In this document: positions 9,190 to 17,159 of the stretch, piece after piece
How the letters are laid out: each line of letters starts with the position of its first letter
Position numbering within the stretch: the stretch's first letter is position 1
Source: Flavobacteriales bacterium
GTDB taxonomy: Bacteria; Bacteroidota; Bacteroidia; Flavobacteriales_F; PHOS-HE28
Assembly (NCBI GenBank): GCA_016721005.1
Contig: JADKJM010000004.1
Location: 124,001 to 188,000, forward strand
DNA length: 64,000 bases
Reading direction: 5' to 3'
Translations under genes and position numbers: made by a program
The notes under the pieces: model-generated
What the model was told of the DNA's origin: nothing
The model's database searches: none
What the model saw: the letters and a program-made list of their open reading frames with translations, nothing else

Positions 9190-9630
9190 TTACGCCGCGA
9201 TGCCCTTCAACCCTTCCAGCAAGCTGGCGAGAAGTGCATTGGCATCGGTGGTGATGGGCAACTCCAAGCTAGCGTGCCGTGCATCACTGAACTGCTGTCC
9301 GTTGCGGAAGCCCTTGCTGATGTTCAGGAAGAGCGAGCGCGGATACTCACCGGTGAAGTGCAGTTGCACCAGATCGCCACCGGCCATACGCAGCACGTAG
9401 CGCGGGTAGTGGTTCACCACATCCTTCCAACCATGGTCCTCCTCAAGCACGTGGCCCTGTTCCTTCAGGTCCGCGGTCCACTGGTCCATCACGTAGAGCA
9501 AGGTGTCCTCCACGAACACCTCGGGGTCCCGAGGAAGTTGGTTCTGGAAAGGATCCACCGGGGCCAGAATGCGCGCACGGGTGAGGCGCAGGGCGGTGGT
9601 GAGGTCGTCTATCTGTGCGGTGAAGGTCAT
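9190..9630 (-). CDS. Hypothetical protein, 146 aa
   Basis: A small acidic-looking cytosolic protein beginning MTFTAQIDDLTTAL, with a central LYVMDQWTADLKEQGHV segment and LRMAGGDLVQLHFTGEYP. It shows no signal peptide, membrane segment or recognisable motif. Start choice: the same frame is open far upstream over the divergent GNAT gene, but only the ATG at 9630 leaves a plausible intergenic region (9631-9811) and a natural protein length. The strand-specific codon pattern fits neighbouring genes. It is divergently arranged with the GNAT gene. I do not recognise the family. Confidence 0.65.
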   Translation of the reverse strand: MTFTAQIDDLTTALRLTRARILAPVDPFQNQLPRDPEVFVEDTLLYVMDQWTADLKEQGHVLEEDHGWKDVVNHYPRYVLRMAGGDLVQLHFTGEYPRSLFLNISKGFRNGQQFSDARHASLELPITTDANALLASLLEGLKGIAA

Positions 9631-9811
9631 CGTTCTGTCTGCTCCGGGCTCATCCCCGGATTTCGTTCTGTCCGGGGAGCAAAGTAGTCGGGTAGTGGTT
9701 CGCATCCCAGTGAATGGCCGATCGGTTATGCACGATCGATCCCACGATCCCCGAACCTTGCGTGGATCCACGATCGACTTGCACAACTTCCATCCTTTTC
9801 CATCCTTCGCG

Positions 9812-10606
9812 ATGCCGATGGACTTCACCCTCTCCATAGAACCCCTACAACGCGCCGATCTCGACACGGTATACGCCCTACTGCCCGATGAGCCGGAGAT
9901 GCAGGGTGCCGTGCTCTGGCATTTCTTCACACCGTACGCGCACGTGCTGAAGGCCACGATGGACGGCGAGTTCGCGGGATACATCTGCGCGATCGTACAT
10001 GGCGACACCGGGTGGATCCGTGAGCTCTTCGTGAACCCGCTCTGGATGGATCTGGGTGTGGGCAAGGCGCTTACCACCGCTATGGTGGAATGGATGGAAG
10101 GGCAGGGGACCACCGGCCAATTGCTCATTGCACGCGAGGACACTGAAGGCTTCTGGGAAAAGTTCGGCTTCGAGGCGGATGGCGGATTGCTCCGGTACGA
10201 GGACGGCCTCTTCATCAACGCGAGCAAGGACGAGGTGACGAACATGGAACCCGAGCACATGATGGCCGTGCTACACATGGACCGGCAAGCCAGCGGCGAG
10301 GATCGCGGTGACCTGCTTCGGGAACACAGTTACCTCGGCAGCGTGTATGTGGAAGGTTCGCGCGTGCGTGGTTTCTCTTTACCGCTGTTGGGCCATGGAC
10401 TCATCGTCGCCGATTCACCGGAGGTGGGTCTTGAATTGCAACGCTGGTTGTTGCCGATACAGCCTTACGTGATCCTGCCCGTAGGGCACTTGGCCGCGCA
10501 TGCGCACATGATCCAACGCAAGTACGTGGCTGAACCGGCGGGCACCCGCATGGTGCGTGGCGTGCGGCCAGCCTTCAAGCTGCAGATGTTCTACGCGCAT
10601 CCGTGA
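9812..10606 (+). CDS. GNAT-family N-acetyltransferase
   Basis: A 264-residue protein. The first half is a GCN5-like acetyltransferase: beta-strand/loop IRELFVNPLWMDLGVGKAL carries the acetyl-CoA pyrophosphate-binding G-x-G-x-A-like turn, followed by a helix and EGFWEKFGFEADG, the usual motif-B region. The second half (about 140-264) resembles the C-terminal YitH/HolE-like extension found in two-part GNAT proteins. The acceptor substrate is not predictable. Start is ATG 9812 or the in-frame ATG 9818 two codons later; upstream frame extension reads through intergenic DNA. It converges with clpB across a 203-base repeat-bearing gap. Confidence 0.75.
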   Translation: MPMDFTLSIEPLQRADLDTVYALLPDEPEMQGAVLWHFFTPYAHVLKATMDGEFAGYICAIVHGDTGWIRELFVNPLWMDLGVGKALTTAMVEWMEGQGTTGQLLIAREDTEGFWEKFGFEADGGLLRYEDGLFINASKDEVTNMEPEHMMAVLHMDRQASGEDRGDLLREHSYLGSVYVEGSRVRGFSLPLLGHGLIVADSPEVGLELQRWLLPIQPYVILPVGHLAAHAHMIQRKYVAEPAGTRMVRGVRPAFKLQMFYAHP

Positions 10607-10618
10607 ATGTGAATGAGG

Positions 10619-10752
10619 CCGCAGATGACGCGGATAACGCAGATGAATGCGGACTCACTTTCTACGACAATGGAGGGGAGGCATCGCAACCTACTGCTTC
10701 ACATTCCTGAGCCTGCTTGATATTCCATCTGCGCTATCTGCGTCATCTGCGG
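10619..10752. repeat. Convergent-gene inverted repeat of the CCGCAGATGACGC family
   Basis: Two 29-base arms, 10619-10647 and 10724-10752, are reverse complements with 26 of 29 positions matching. They are built from CCGCAGATGACGC and AACGCAGATG modules. A second CGCAGAG-type arm (CCTCCGCGCCCTCTGC region, about 10769-10800) follows. The element sits exactly between the stops of the GNAT gene and clpB and can act as a two-way transcription terminator. Similar GCAGATGACGC modules are common dispersed intergenic repeats. Confidence 0.75.
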
Positions 10753-10809
10753 CTAGCGCATTGCATTCCTCCGCGCCCTCTGCTTCTCTGCGGTTCCTGC
10801 ATTCAGCGG

Positions 10810-13455
10810 TTATGCCCCTGCCTTCGCCTTCCGCTTCGCGCTCCCGTTCTTCTCCTTCTCGTCGATCGGTTTGCGGATGACGATGCGGCCGTCGAAGACA
10901 TCGATCACCTGCTCGACGCCGGTCTCCAAGGTGCCCGCGATGATCTGGCGGCTCAGTTCGTTGAGCAGCTCGCGCTGGATCATGCGCTTGATGGGGCGTG
11001 CGCCGAATTGCGGATCGAAGCCGGTCTCGGAGATGTGGTCGATCAACTCTTCGCTCGGTACCAGGTTGATGTCCTTCTCCTTCAGCTTCACCATGAGCTG
11101 GTGCAGTTGCAGCTTCACGATCTTGTGGACATCCTCGCGGCCCAGCGGACGGAACATCACGATCTCGTCCACGCGGTTCAGGAACTCGGGGCGCACGGTG
11201 GCGCGGAGCAAGGTCATCACCTCGACTTTCGTGTTCTCGATGATCTCCTCGCGGTTGCCGCGTTCGATCTTCTCGAAACGTTCCTGGATGATCTGCGAGC
11301 CGATGTTGCTCGTCATGATGATGATGGTGTTCTTGAAGTTGACCACGCGGCCTTTGTTGTCCGTCAGTCGGCCATCGTCGAGCACTTGCAGCAACACGTT
11401 CCACACGTCGGGGTGCGCCTTCTCGATCTCGTCCAACAACACCACGCTGTACGGCTTGCGGCGCACGGCTTCGGTGAGTTGTCCGCCTTCATCATAGCCC
11501 ACATAGCCCGGAGGCGCACCCACCAAGCGCGATACGCTGTGCCGCTCTTGGTACTCGCTCATGTCGATACGCGTCATGGCGTGCTCATCATTGAAAAGCA
11601 CTTCGCTGAGTGCCTTGGCGAGTTCGGTCTTGCCCACGCCGGTGGTACCGAGGAAGATGAACGAGCCGATGGGACGGCGTTCATCACCCATGCCCGCGCG
11701 GCTGCGGCGCACGGCGTCGGCCACAGCGTGTACGGCCTCGTCCTGACCGATCACGCGCTTGTGCAACTCGTCCTCCAGTTGTAAGAGCTTGGTGCGTTCG
11801 GCCTCCATCATGCGCGTAACGGGGATGCCGGTCCAGCGGCTCACCACGGCAGCGATCTCCTCCACATCCACTTCCTCCTTGATCAGTTTGCTGTTCTCCT
11901 GCATGGTGAGCAGGTCGTCCTTGGCCTTCTTCAATTCGGCCTCGGTCTCTTGGATGCGGCCGTAGCGGATCTCGGCCACCTTTCCGAAGTCACCTTCGCG
12001 CTCGGCCTGTTGCGCATCGAACTTCAATTGCTCGATGCGGTCCTTGGCACTGTTGATCGCTTCCACCAGTTGGCGCTCGCTTTCCCAACGGGCCTTGAGG
12101 CCATCGCGTTCGTTGCTCAGTTCCGCGAGTTCCTTGTTCAACTCGGCGAGTTTCGGCTCGTCGTTCTCTCGCTTGATCGCTTCGCGTTCGATCTCCAACT
12201 GCATGATGCGGCGATCGATCTCGTCCAGTTCCTCGGGCTTCGAGTTGATCTCCATGCGCAACTTGCTCGCGGCCTCATCGATGAGGTCGATGGCCTTGTC
12301 AGGGAGGAAGCGATCGGCGATGTAGCGCGTGCTGAGTTCCACGGCAGCGATGATGGCGGCGTCCTTGATGAGCACCTTGTGGTGGCTCTCGTACTTCTCC
12401 TTCAGGCCGCGCAGGATGCTGATGGCGTCCTCGCGTGAAGGCTCTTCGATCATCACCTTCTGGAAGCGACGCTCCAGCGCTTTGTCCTTCTCGAAGTACT
12501 TCTGGTATTCGTTCAGCGTGGTGGCACCGATGGCGCGCAATTCACCGCGTGCGAGTGCGGGTTTCAGGATGTTCGCGGCGTCCATAGCGCCTTCGCCACC
12601 GCCCGCGCCCACCAGCGTGTGGATCTCATCAATGAAGAGGACGATGTTGCCTTCCGCAGCGATCACCTCCTTCACCACGGCCTTCAACCTCTCCTCGAAT
12701 TCGCCCTTGTACTTCGCACCAGCGATGAGTGCGCCCATGTCCAAACTGAAGACCTGCTTGTTCTTCAGATCATCCGGGATGTCGCCGCTGACAATGCGTT
12801 GCGCGATGCCTTCGGCGATGGCCGTCTTGCCCACGCCGGGTTCGCCGATGAGGATCGGGTTGTTCTTCGTGCGCCGGCTGAGGATCTGCAACACGCGGCG
12901 GATCTCCTCATCGCGCCCGATGACGGGATCGAGCTTGTTCGCCTTCGCGAGTTGATTCAGGTTCTTGGCGTACTTGTTCAGCGCGTTGTAGGTTTCCTCC
13001 TGGCTCTGGCTGGTCACCGTGGCGCCCTTGCGCAGTTCCTTGATCGCGGCCACGAGGTCCTTGCGGTTCACGCCGTTGTCCTTCAGCAATTGCGAAACGG
13101 TGTCTCCGCTTTCCAACACGCCGATGAGCAAGTGCTCGACGCTCGCGTACTCATCACCGAATTCCTTCAGCGCGGCAAGTGCTTTCGTGAGCGTGGTACT
13201 CGCGTTCCGCGAAAGCGTGATCTGCCCTCCGCTTTGTTTCGGATAGGTGCCGATGATGCGATCCAATGCCTGTTGCATCGCGTCCACATTCACGTTCAGC
13301 TTCTTCAGGAGGAAGGGCGTCACATCGGCGTCCACTTCCAGGATGCCTTTGAGGATGTGGCCGTTCTCCAATATCTGTTGACCATTCCCACTGGCGATGG
13401 TCTGCGCCTGTTGGATGGCTTGCTGGGAACGGATGGTGAATTGGTTCAGGTCCAT
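10810..13455 (-). CDS. clpB: ATP-dependent disaggregase chaperone ClpB
   Basis: An 881-residue class I Clp/Hsp100 protein of the usual ClpB length. In order: an N-terminal Clp_N repeat domain (about 1-145), AAA-1 with Walker A GEPGVGKT at 204-211 and a sensor region IGATTLNEYQ, the long coiled-coil M-domain (about 410-525) rich in E/K/R, AAA-2 with Walker A GTTGVGKT near 603, and the C-terminal D2-small domain (RLLNE/ERGA-like QFGARPIKRMIQRELL). The M-domain and absence of a ClpP-binding IGF loop separate it from ClpA/C. It resolves protein aggregates with DnaK. It reads toward the repeat between convergent genes and starts next to the 13.5-14.4 kb repeat region. Confidence 0.97.
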   Translation of the reverse strand: MDLNQFTIRSQQAIQQAQTIASGNGQQILENGHILKGILEVDADVTPFLLKKLNVNVDAMQQALDRIIGTYPKQSGGQITLSRNASTTLTKALAALKEFGDEYASVEHLLIGVLESGDTVSQLLKDNGVNRKDLVAAIKELRKGATVTSQSQEETYNALNKYAKNLNQLAKANKLDPVIGRDEEIRRVLQILSRRTKNNPILIGEPGVGKTAIAEGIAQRIVSGDIPDDLKNKQVFSLDMGALIAGAKYKGEFEERLKAVVKEVIAAEGNIVLFIDEIHTLVGAGGGEGAMDAANILKPALARGELRAIGATTLNEYQKYFEKDKALERRFQKVMIEEPSREDAISILRGLKEKYESHHKVLIKDAAIIAAVELSTRYIADRFLPDKAIDLIDEAASKLRMEINSKPEELDEIDRRIMQLEIEREAIKRENDEPKLAELNKELAELSNERDGLKARWESERQLVEAINSAKDRIEQLKFDAQQAEREGDFGKVAEIRYGRIQETEAELKKAKDDLLTMQENSKLIKEEVDVEEIAAVVSRWTGIPVTRMMEAERTKLLQLEDELHKRVIGQDEAVHAVADAVRRSRAGMGDERRPIGSFIFLGTTGVGKTELAKALSEVLFNDEHAMTRIDMSEYQERHSVSRLVGAPPGYVGYDEGGQLTEAVRRKPYSVVLLDEIEKAHPDVWNVLLQVLDDGRLTDNKGRVVNFKNTIIIMTSNIGSQIIQERFEKIERGNREEIIENTKVEVMTLLRATVRPEFLNRVDEIVMFRPLGREDVHKIVKLQLHQLMVKLKEKDINLVPSEELIDHISETGFDPQFGARPIKRMIQRELLNELSRQIIAGTLETGVEQVIDVFDGRIVIRKPIDEKEKNGSAKRKAKAGA

Positions 13456-13757
13456 GAGGTGTGGGTATAGGTGCGGCGGTCGTCAAGCACCGGACCATGA
13501 AGGTAGTGCGGCAGTTCTGGCAGCGGAAGTGAGGGTGCGCACGACATAACGACGAACGGAGCGGGACGGGGCGGAAGTATTGGCGGATGATCACCGCTTG
13601 GCCGACCTCGTCCGATCGTTCTCGCGGTTCAAGTACCGGTGTTGTGGCCGATCGCGTGGAGCATCATGGCCATTCCGTAACTGGTGTTGTTGTCAGTGAT
13701 GCAGTACTCGATGGGATCCTACGCAATGATCGGAGATCCCTCGAAGTGATAGCTGGG

Positions 13758-14051
13758 TTGCTGGATGCGGATGCGAGATCGCTTGCGCATGATGCGGACT
13801 TCCTGAATGCGGAGGGGAGTTTCCTCGATGTGGAAGCTAGGTTGCTGGATGCGGAAGCGTACTTCCTGAATGCGGATGCCTGTTTCCAAGATGCGGATGC
13901 GAGATCGCTGGAGCAGGAGGCGTACTTCCTCGATGCGGGTGGGCGTTTCCTGAGTGCGGAAGGGAGATCACTAATGCATGGTGCGTGGTTCCTCGGTGTG
14001 GGTGTTGGTTCGCTAAAGCAGGACGCCCGTTCGCTGAGTGCGGACGAGCGT
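13758..14051. repeat. Fourteen imperfect 21-bp tandem repeats
   Basis: Fourteen consecutive 21-base units fit exactly into 13758-14051, with a fifteenth weaker unit just before. A representative unit reads TTCCTGAATGCGGATGCC. Most units begin TTCCT, TTGCT or TCGCT and contain a (G/A)ATGCGGA core. Translated on the plus strand this gives a seven-residue pattern such as FLNADAC and LLDAEAY. The reverse strand gives serine/arginine-rich heptads. Similar heptad-coding repeats are frequent in Bacteroidota intergenic DNA. Units are degenerate, so the array seems old or under structural rather than coding constraint. Confidence 0.75.
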
Positions 14052-14076
14052 CCTGTTGTGGCGGGGAGGACATTTG

Positions 14077-14423
14077 TGAGATCCCGGGTCAAGCCCGGGA
14101 TGACGCTCGCGCAGCGCGGTGGTGCGGTCGCTTAGTTGGTGCGAGCGGCTGGGTGAGGACGTGCGTTCGTTTTGAGACGGTGGGTGGCCCTTATGAGATC
14201 CCGGGTCAAGCCCGGGATGACGGCCGCTCCGTCACGATGACGGCGTTGGGGGGGATGATAGCCCGGGATGACGCTCGCGCAGCGCGGTGTTGCGGTCGCT
14301 TAGTTGGTGCGAGTGGCTGGGTGTGGACGCGTGTTTGTTACGAGACGGTGGGTGGCCCTTACGAGATCCCGGGTCAAGCCCGGGATGACGGCGCTGGGGG
14401 GATGACAGCCCGGGATGACGGCC
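14077..14423. repeat. 168-bp tandem duplication carrying REP-like GATCCCGGG palindromes
   Basis: A palindromic module GATCCCGGGTCAAGCCCGGG followed by ATGACG occurs complete near 14079, 14196 and 14364, with half-copies (AGCCCGGGATGACG) near 14260 and 14407. Landmarks repeat at a fixed offset of 168 bases: ACGCTCGC at 14103 and 14271, and GAGATCCC at 14195 and 14363. Thus one copy spans about 14103-14270 and the next about 14271-14430. The module is the widely dispersed intergenic repeat whose spurious translations read EIPGQARDD or HPGLDPGS. It can form strong hairpins. Confidence 0.8.
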
Positions 14424-14430
14424 CGTGCTC

Positions 14431-15177
14431 CTAGAGCTTGACGCGGATGAACTTGAGCTTGCTGATCTGCTTGAACTCGGGGCTGGTGGCGCCGAAGAGG
14501 CTTTTGACGTAGGCCTTGACATCGGCGGCGACGGTGACGAGGCCGCTGATGAGATCATAGAGATCCTTGTTGCGGGTGATGCGGGCGTTGCTCACAACGG
14601 TGTAGGCGTTGATGACCGTGAGGTTGGCGGCCTTCATGCTGGCGAGGAGCGCGGTGAGCGTGACGAGCTTGAGGTCGGTCTCGTTGGGGGTGTAGCCTGC
14701 TTGTGCGGTGAGCAACTGGATGAGCTTGTCGAAGTTCTCGATGCGGGAATCGAAGCTGAGTTGCGATGCGGAGATGCTGTGGTGGCTTTCGTCCTCCGGT
14801 GTGGCGGGATCATCGGGGACATCGGGACCTTTGGGTTTGGCGCGCTTGCCTTGGAGCTTGCGTGCGATGGAACGAACGTCGTCGATGACCTCGGGCGGAA
14901 CGTCGGAGGCTTGCACGGCATTGACGATGCGGGTGACGCGCTTGGAGAAGGGGGAGAAGATGGCATCGCGGGAGTTGACGGCGGTGACCCACGGTGCGTT
15001 TGCGGCGTTGACGGCGGCGAGGTTGGCGACGGCTTGGGTGTACCGTGTGTTCAGCGTGGCCAGTTGGATGCTGATCTTGCTGGGGTTGTAATCCGGTCCG
15101 TAGCCGGTGACGAAGGAGATGACATCCTGGATGTTGGCGACGGTCTTGGCGTGGCCGGTCTCATGAATGGTTGCCAT
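14431..15177 (-). CDS. Conserved Bacteroidota protein of unknown function, 248 aa
   Basis: Opens MATIHETGHAKTVANIQDVI and contains FDSRIENFDKLIQLL near the middle and SLFGATSPEFKQISKLKF near the end. I recognise this as a family seen in multiple copies in Bacteroidota genomes, with no known role. The sequence is largely alpha-helical with long heptad-like stretches and no signal peptide or membrane helix. A short charged linker (KRAKPKGPDVPDDPATPEDE) separates two helical halves. The ATG at 15177 is the first in frame. It stands alone between the REP-rich interval and a G-rich intergenic stretch. Toxin-like or structural roles are conceivable, but nothing in the sequence decides. Confidence 0.75.
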   Translation of the reverse strand: MATIHETGHAKTVANIQDVISFVTGYGPDYNPSKISIQLATLNTRYTQAVANLAAVNAANAPWVTAVNSRDAIFSPFSKRVTRIVNAVQASDVPPEVIDDVRSIARKLQGKRAKPKGPDVPDDPATPEDESHHSISASQLSFDSRIENFDKLIQLLTAQAGYTPNETDLKLVTLTALLASMKAANLTVINAYTVVSNARITRNKDLYDLISGLVTVAADVKAYVKSLFGATSPEFKQISKLKFIRVKL

Positions 15178-15625
15178 GGCGTTGTTGTGTTTTGTTGTAT
15201 AACTGCAATGAAGGCGCGTTATTGTGCGTGTGGAAACATGGCACGAGGAACGGTAGCGTTCCGCTAGGCAACGGCAGGTTGGTATGGCCCTAAGGCTTGT
15301 GGTGGGCTTGGGTTAATGGCCTTTTGGTTTGGGCGGTGTTGGGTGTTAGGCTGGGTTTGGGCTATTGGGCTAAAGGTGGCCGGAGGCCAAGGGCCACATG
15401 CGGAGTTTGCGTGCCGATGGGGGTGTCATCGGGGTCGCAGGGTTTCCGAGGATTGCAGAGTGCTGCGGAGGTGCGGGGCGGGTGGTGATTGGTGGAAAGA
15501 CTGCGGAGGCTTAAGTTGCATGGGCGCAGCGGGCGGCGTTTCTGGCACGCTATTCCATTTGGCACATGTCGGTCCCTCATTCGGATCATTCCTCCAACTA
15601 CATTCGACAATCCCAATCCATCACC
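15178..15625. other. 448-bp intergenic interval with a G-run cluster
   Basis: No gene is supported. The segment 15301-15369 is strongly G/T-biased on the plus strand, with GGG runs at 15304, 15310, 15331, 15341, 15353, 15359 and 15367, enough to allow a G-quadruplex. The remainder should contain the promoter of the DUF4339 gene, but I could not pick an element with confidence. Confidence 0.5.
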
Positions 15626-16315
15626 ATGGCGATTTACTTTATCCACAACGGCAACGACAAGGAAGGCCCGTTTGACAAGGACGCCCTTCGAGCCAAGATC
15701 ATCAAAGCGAACACTCAGGTATGGTGCGAGGGTATGGCCGATTGGGTAGATGCAGGGAGTGTTGAGGAACTCAAGGATCTATTCACCGAACCACCGCCCA
15801 TTCGCACGGCCTCAAAAGCACCGCCTCGGATCCGAGAGGAGTCTGCAGCCGTAACGCCACCAGATACAGGCAAAAGCGGGATGTCATTGATAGCCAAGGT
15901 CGCGCTAGGCGTTATCGTCGTAGTTGGTGGCTTGTTTACGTGGAACTACTTCTTCACGGTGCCTTCCTCGCGTGGTTCGAGCTACGAGGAGAAGGTCATG
16001 ACCGTTGAGGAAATTGAACGTGCGGATCCGGTCAGGTTCCTGGACGCCTCTGGAAAATGGAATGAGAACTTCTGGGGTAACAAGTTGAAGGTCCATGGAC
16101 GCGTCACAAGTTCGGCGACTGTAGCGAGCTACAAGGATGTAGTTATTCAGGTTACTTACTACAGCGAGACGAAAACAGTGCTCGGTACGGAGCAGTATGT
16201 GTTGTACAAGTTCGTGCGGCCAAATCAAGGCATTGAGTTCGAATGGACGCTCAATCGACCTGATGCATGCAAGAAGCTTGGTTGGGATGTGGTGAGCGCG
16301 ACACCTGTGTACTGA
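15626..16315 (+). CDS. Membrane-anchored GYF_2 (DUF4339) domain protein
   Basis: A 229-residue protein. Residues 1-55 form a GYF_2/DUF4339 domain (MAIYFIHNGNDKEGPFDKDA, then VWCEGMADWVDAGSVEEL), a small tryptophan-bearing module often preceding membrane segments in Bacteroidota. A proline-rich linker follows. One transmembrane helix lies at about 87-110 (LIAKVALGVIVVVGGLFTW), leaving a C-terminal domain of about 115 residues outside the cytoplasm that I do not recognise. The ATG at 15626 is chosen because the GYF_2 domain starts there; 20 further residues of open frame upstream lack family similarity. It converges with the 194-aa secreted protein gene. Function unknown. Confidence 0.8.
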   Translation: MAIYFIHNGNDKEGPFDKDALRAKIIKANTQVWCEGMADWVDAGSVEELKDLFTEPPPIRTASKAPPRIREESAAVTPPDTGKSGMSLIAKVALGVIVVVGGLFTWNYFFTVPSSRGSSYEEKVMTVEEIERADPVRFLDASGKWNENFWGNKLKVHGRVTSSATVASYKDVVIQVTYYSETKTVLGTEQYVLYKFVRPNQGIEFEWTLNRPDACKKLGWDVVSATPVY

Positions 16316-16417
16316 TAGGTTAGCAGATGAACTTCCTCCCCGCTCTCACGAATTCTTTCGCGCTGTTTCGAATCTGCGACCCGGACCAATTCACTTGACC
16401 AGAGCAGTTGAAGTGTA

Positions 16418-16440
16418 ACCACGGATCGGAGGTCCGTGGT
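16418..16440. terminator. Hairpin between convergent genes
   Basis: An 8-bp perfect stem ACCACGGA / TCCGTGGT with a 7-base loop lies in the 154-base gap between two converging stops. There is no U-run on either side, so it may act by structure alone or be a small dispersed repeat. Confidence 0.4.
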
Positions 16441-16469
16441 AGCCAAGGAACCCATCCACAAAGTGGATC

Positions 16470-17054
16470 TCATCGCTCCAGTTCATCCGAGATGAAATCC
16501 AGGAGTTCGATGCAGGCTTCGACGTAAGCCTTGTTCAAGTTGTTCTTCGCGGTGGCGAATCCTCCTGCATTGAAGAACTTCTTCTCCTTGCTGATATCAC
16601 GTGAATTCTCGCGTTGTTCTCCCCGGTGATCAACAAGTTTCACAGAAAAGCCGGCCATTGCGAACCACGATGGTGAAGTAAATGTTGCATGGTAGGATGT
16701 AATGCGCACCTCCAACATCACCTTACCTTCTTCGGCTCGCCGCTCACCTTCTGGCAGCACCGTGATCCTTGCGGCAGGGTAGGCTCCCTTGATCAAGCGG
16801 ACCACTCCATCGATCAGTTCTTGCGATGAGCATTTGTCCCGGACCTTCTCGCTGACGATCCGTGCATCGGTCACCATCAGGTTGATCTCCACGTCCCGGA
16901 GTTGATCGGTACGTGGGGTGGCCTTCAGTTCATCAGGGCACCACATGTACATCTTCTGGGCTTCGGCTTCGAGCGTATATCCGAAGAGGAGTACGGCGGT
17001 GAATGCAAAGATCCTGATCGAATGCTTGATCGTTGTGCGGCTTACCCTATTCAT
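16470..17054 (-). CDS. Secreted hypothetical protein, 194 aa
   Basis: The ATG at 17054 gives MNRVSRTTIKHSIRIFAF, a basic start followed by a hydrophobic core (FTAVLLFGYTLEAEAQ) typical of a signal peptide with cleavage after A-x-A. Eleven more in-frame codons upstream would place polar residues before it and are unlikely. The mature part contains two cysteines (MWCPDEL and DKCSSQEL) and a regular alpha/beta pattern: VEINLMVTDARIV, ARITVLPEG and VMLEVRITSYHATF. It resembles periplasmic proteins that sit at the envelope, but I do not recognise a family. It is separated from the NlpC/P60 gene upstream by 105 bases on the same strand. Confidence 0.7.
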   Translation of the reverse strand: MNRVSRTTIKHSIRIFAFTAVLLFGYTLEAEAQKMYMWCPDELKATPRTDQLRDVEINLMVTDARIVSEKVRDKCSSQELIDGVVRLIKGAYPAARITVLPEGERRAEEGKVMLEVRITSYHATFTSPSWFAMAGFSVKLVDHRGEQRENSRDISKEKKFFNAGGFATAKNNLNKAYVEACIELLDFISDELER

Positions 17055-17159
17055 GACAATGGACCCAGTGGTTTCTCTGCTGGCCACACAATACTAGGCA
17101 TTCAGTGGGTCATACGGTCTGCCGCCTTCGACTATCCTGAGGCCAAAGGGACATTGCAC

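Larger units (their letters stand above)
13456..14430. other. 975-bp gene-free interval made largely of repeats
   Basis: Between the clpB start and the end of the 248-aa gene there is no convincing gene. Content in order: about 300 bases probably holding the clpB promoter and a degraded lead-in, fourteen 21-bp units (13758-14051), then REP-like palindromes embedded in a 168-bp tandem duplication. Open frames exist on both strands through the whole stretch because the repeat periods (21 and 168) are multiples of three. They share no start or codon pattern typical of neighbouring genes. Confidence 0.7.

Noticed and set aside
13587..14135. A 182-residue plus-strand protein with heptad repeats
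   Set aside because: The open frame follows from a 21-base period; the opposite strand is equally open, units are degenerate, and the end runs into REP palindromes.
13985..14434. A protein with repeated EIPGQARDD segments
   Set aside because: This is the well-known spurious translation of dispersed GATCCCGGG palindromes.
15316..15675. A 119-residue frame before the DUF4339 gene
   Set aside because: G-rich intergenic DNA without conserved motifs; it overlaps the true start of the DUF4339 gene in another frame.
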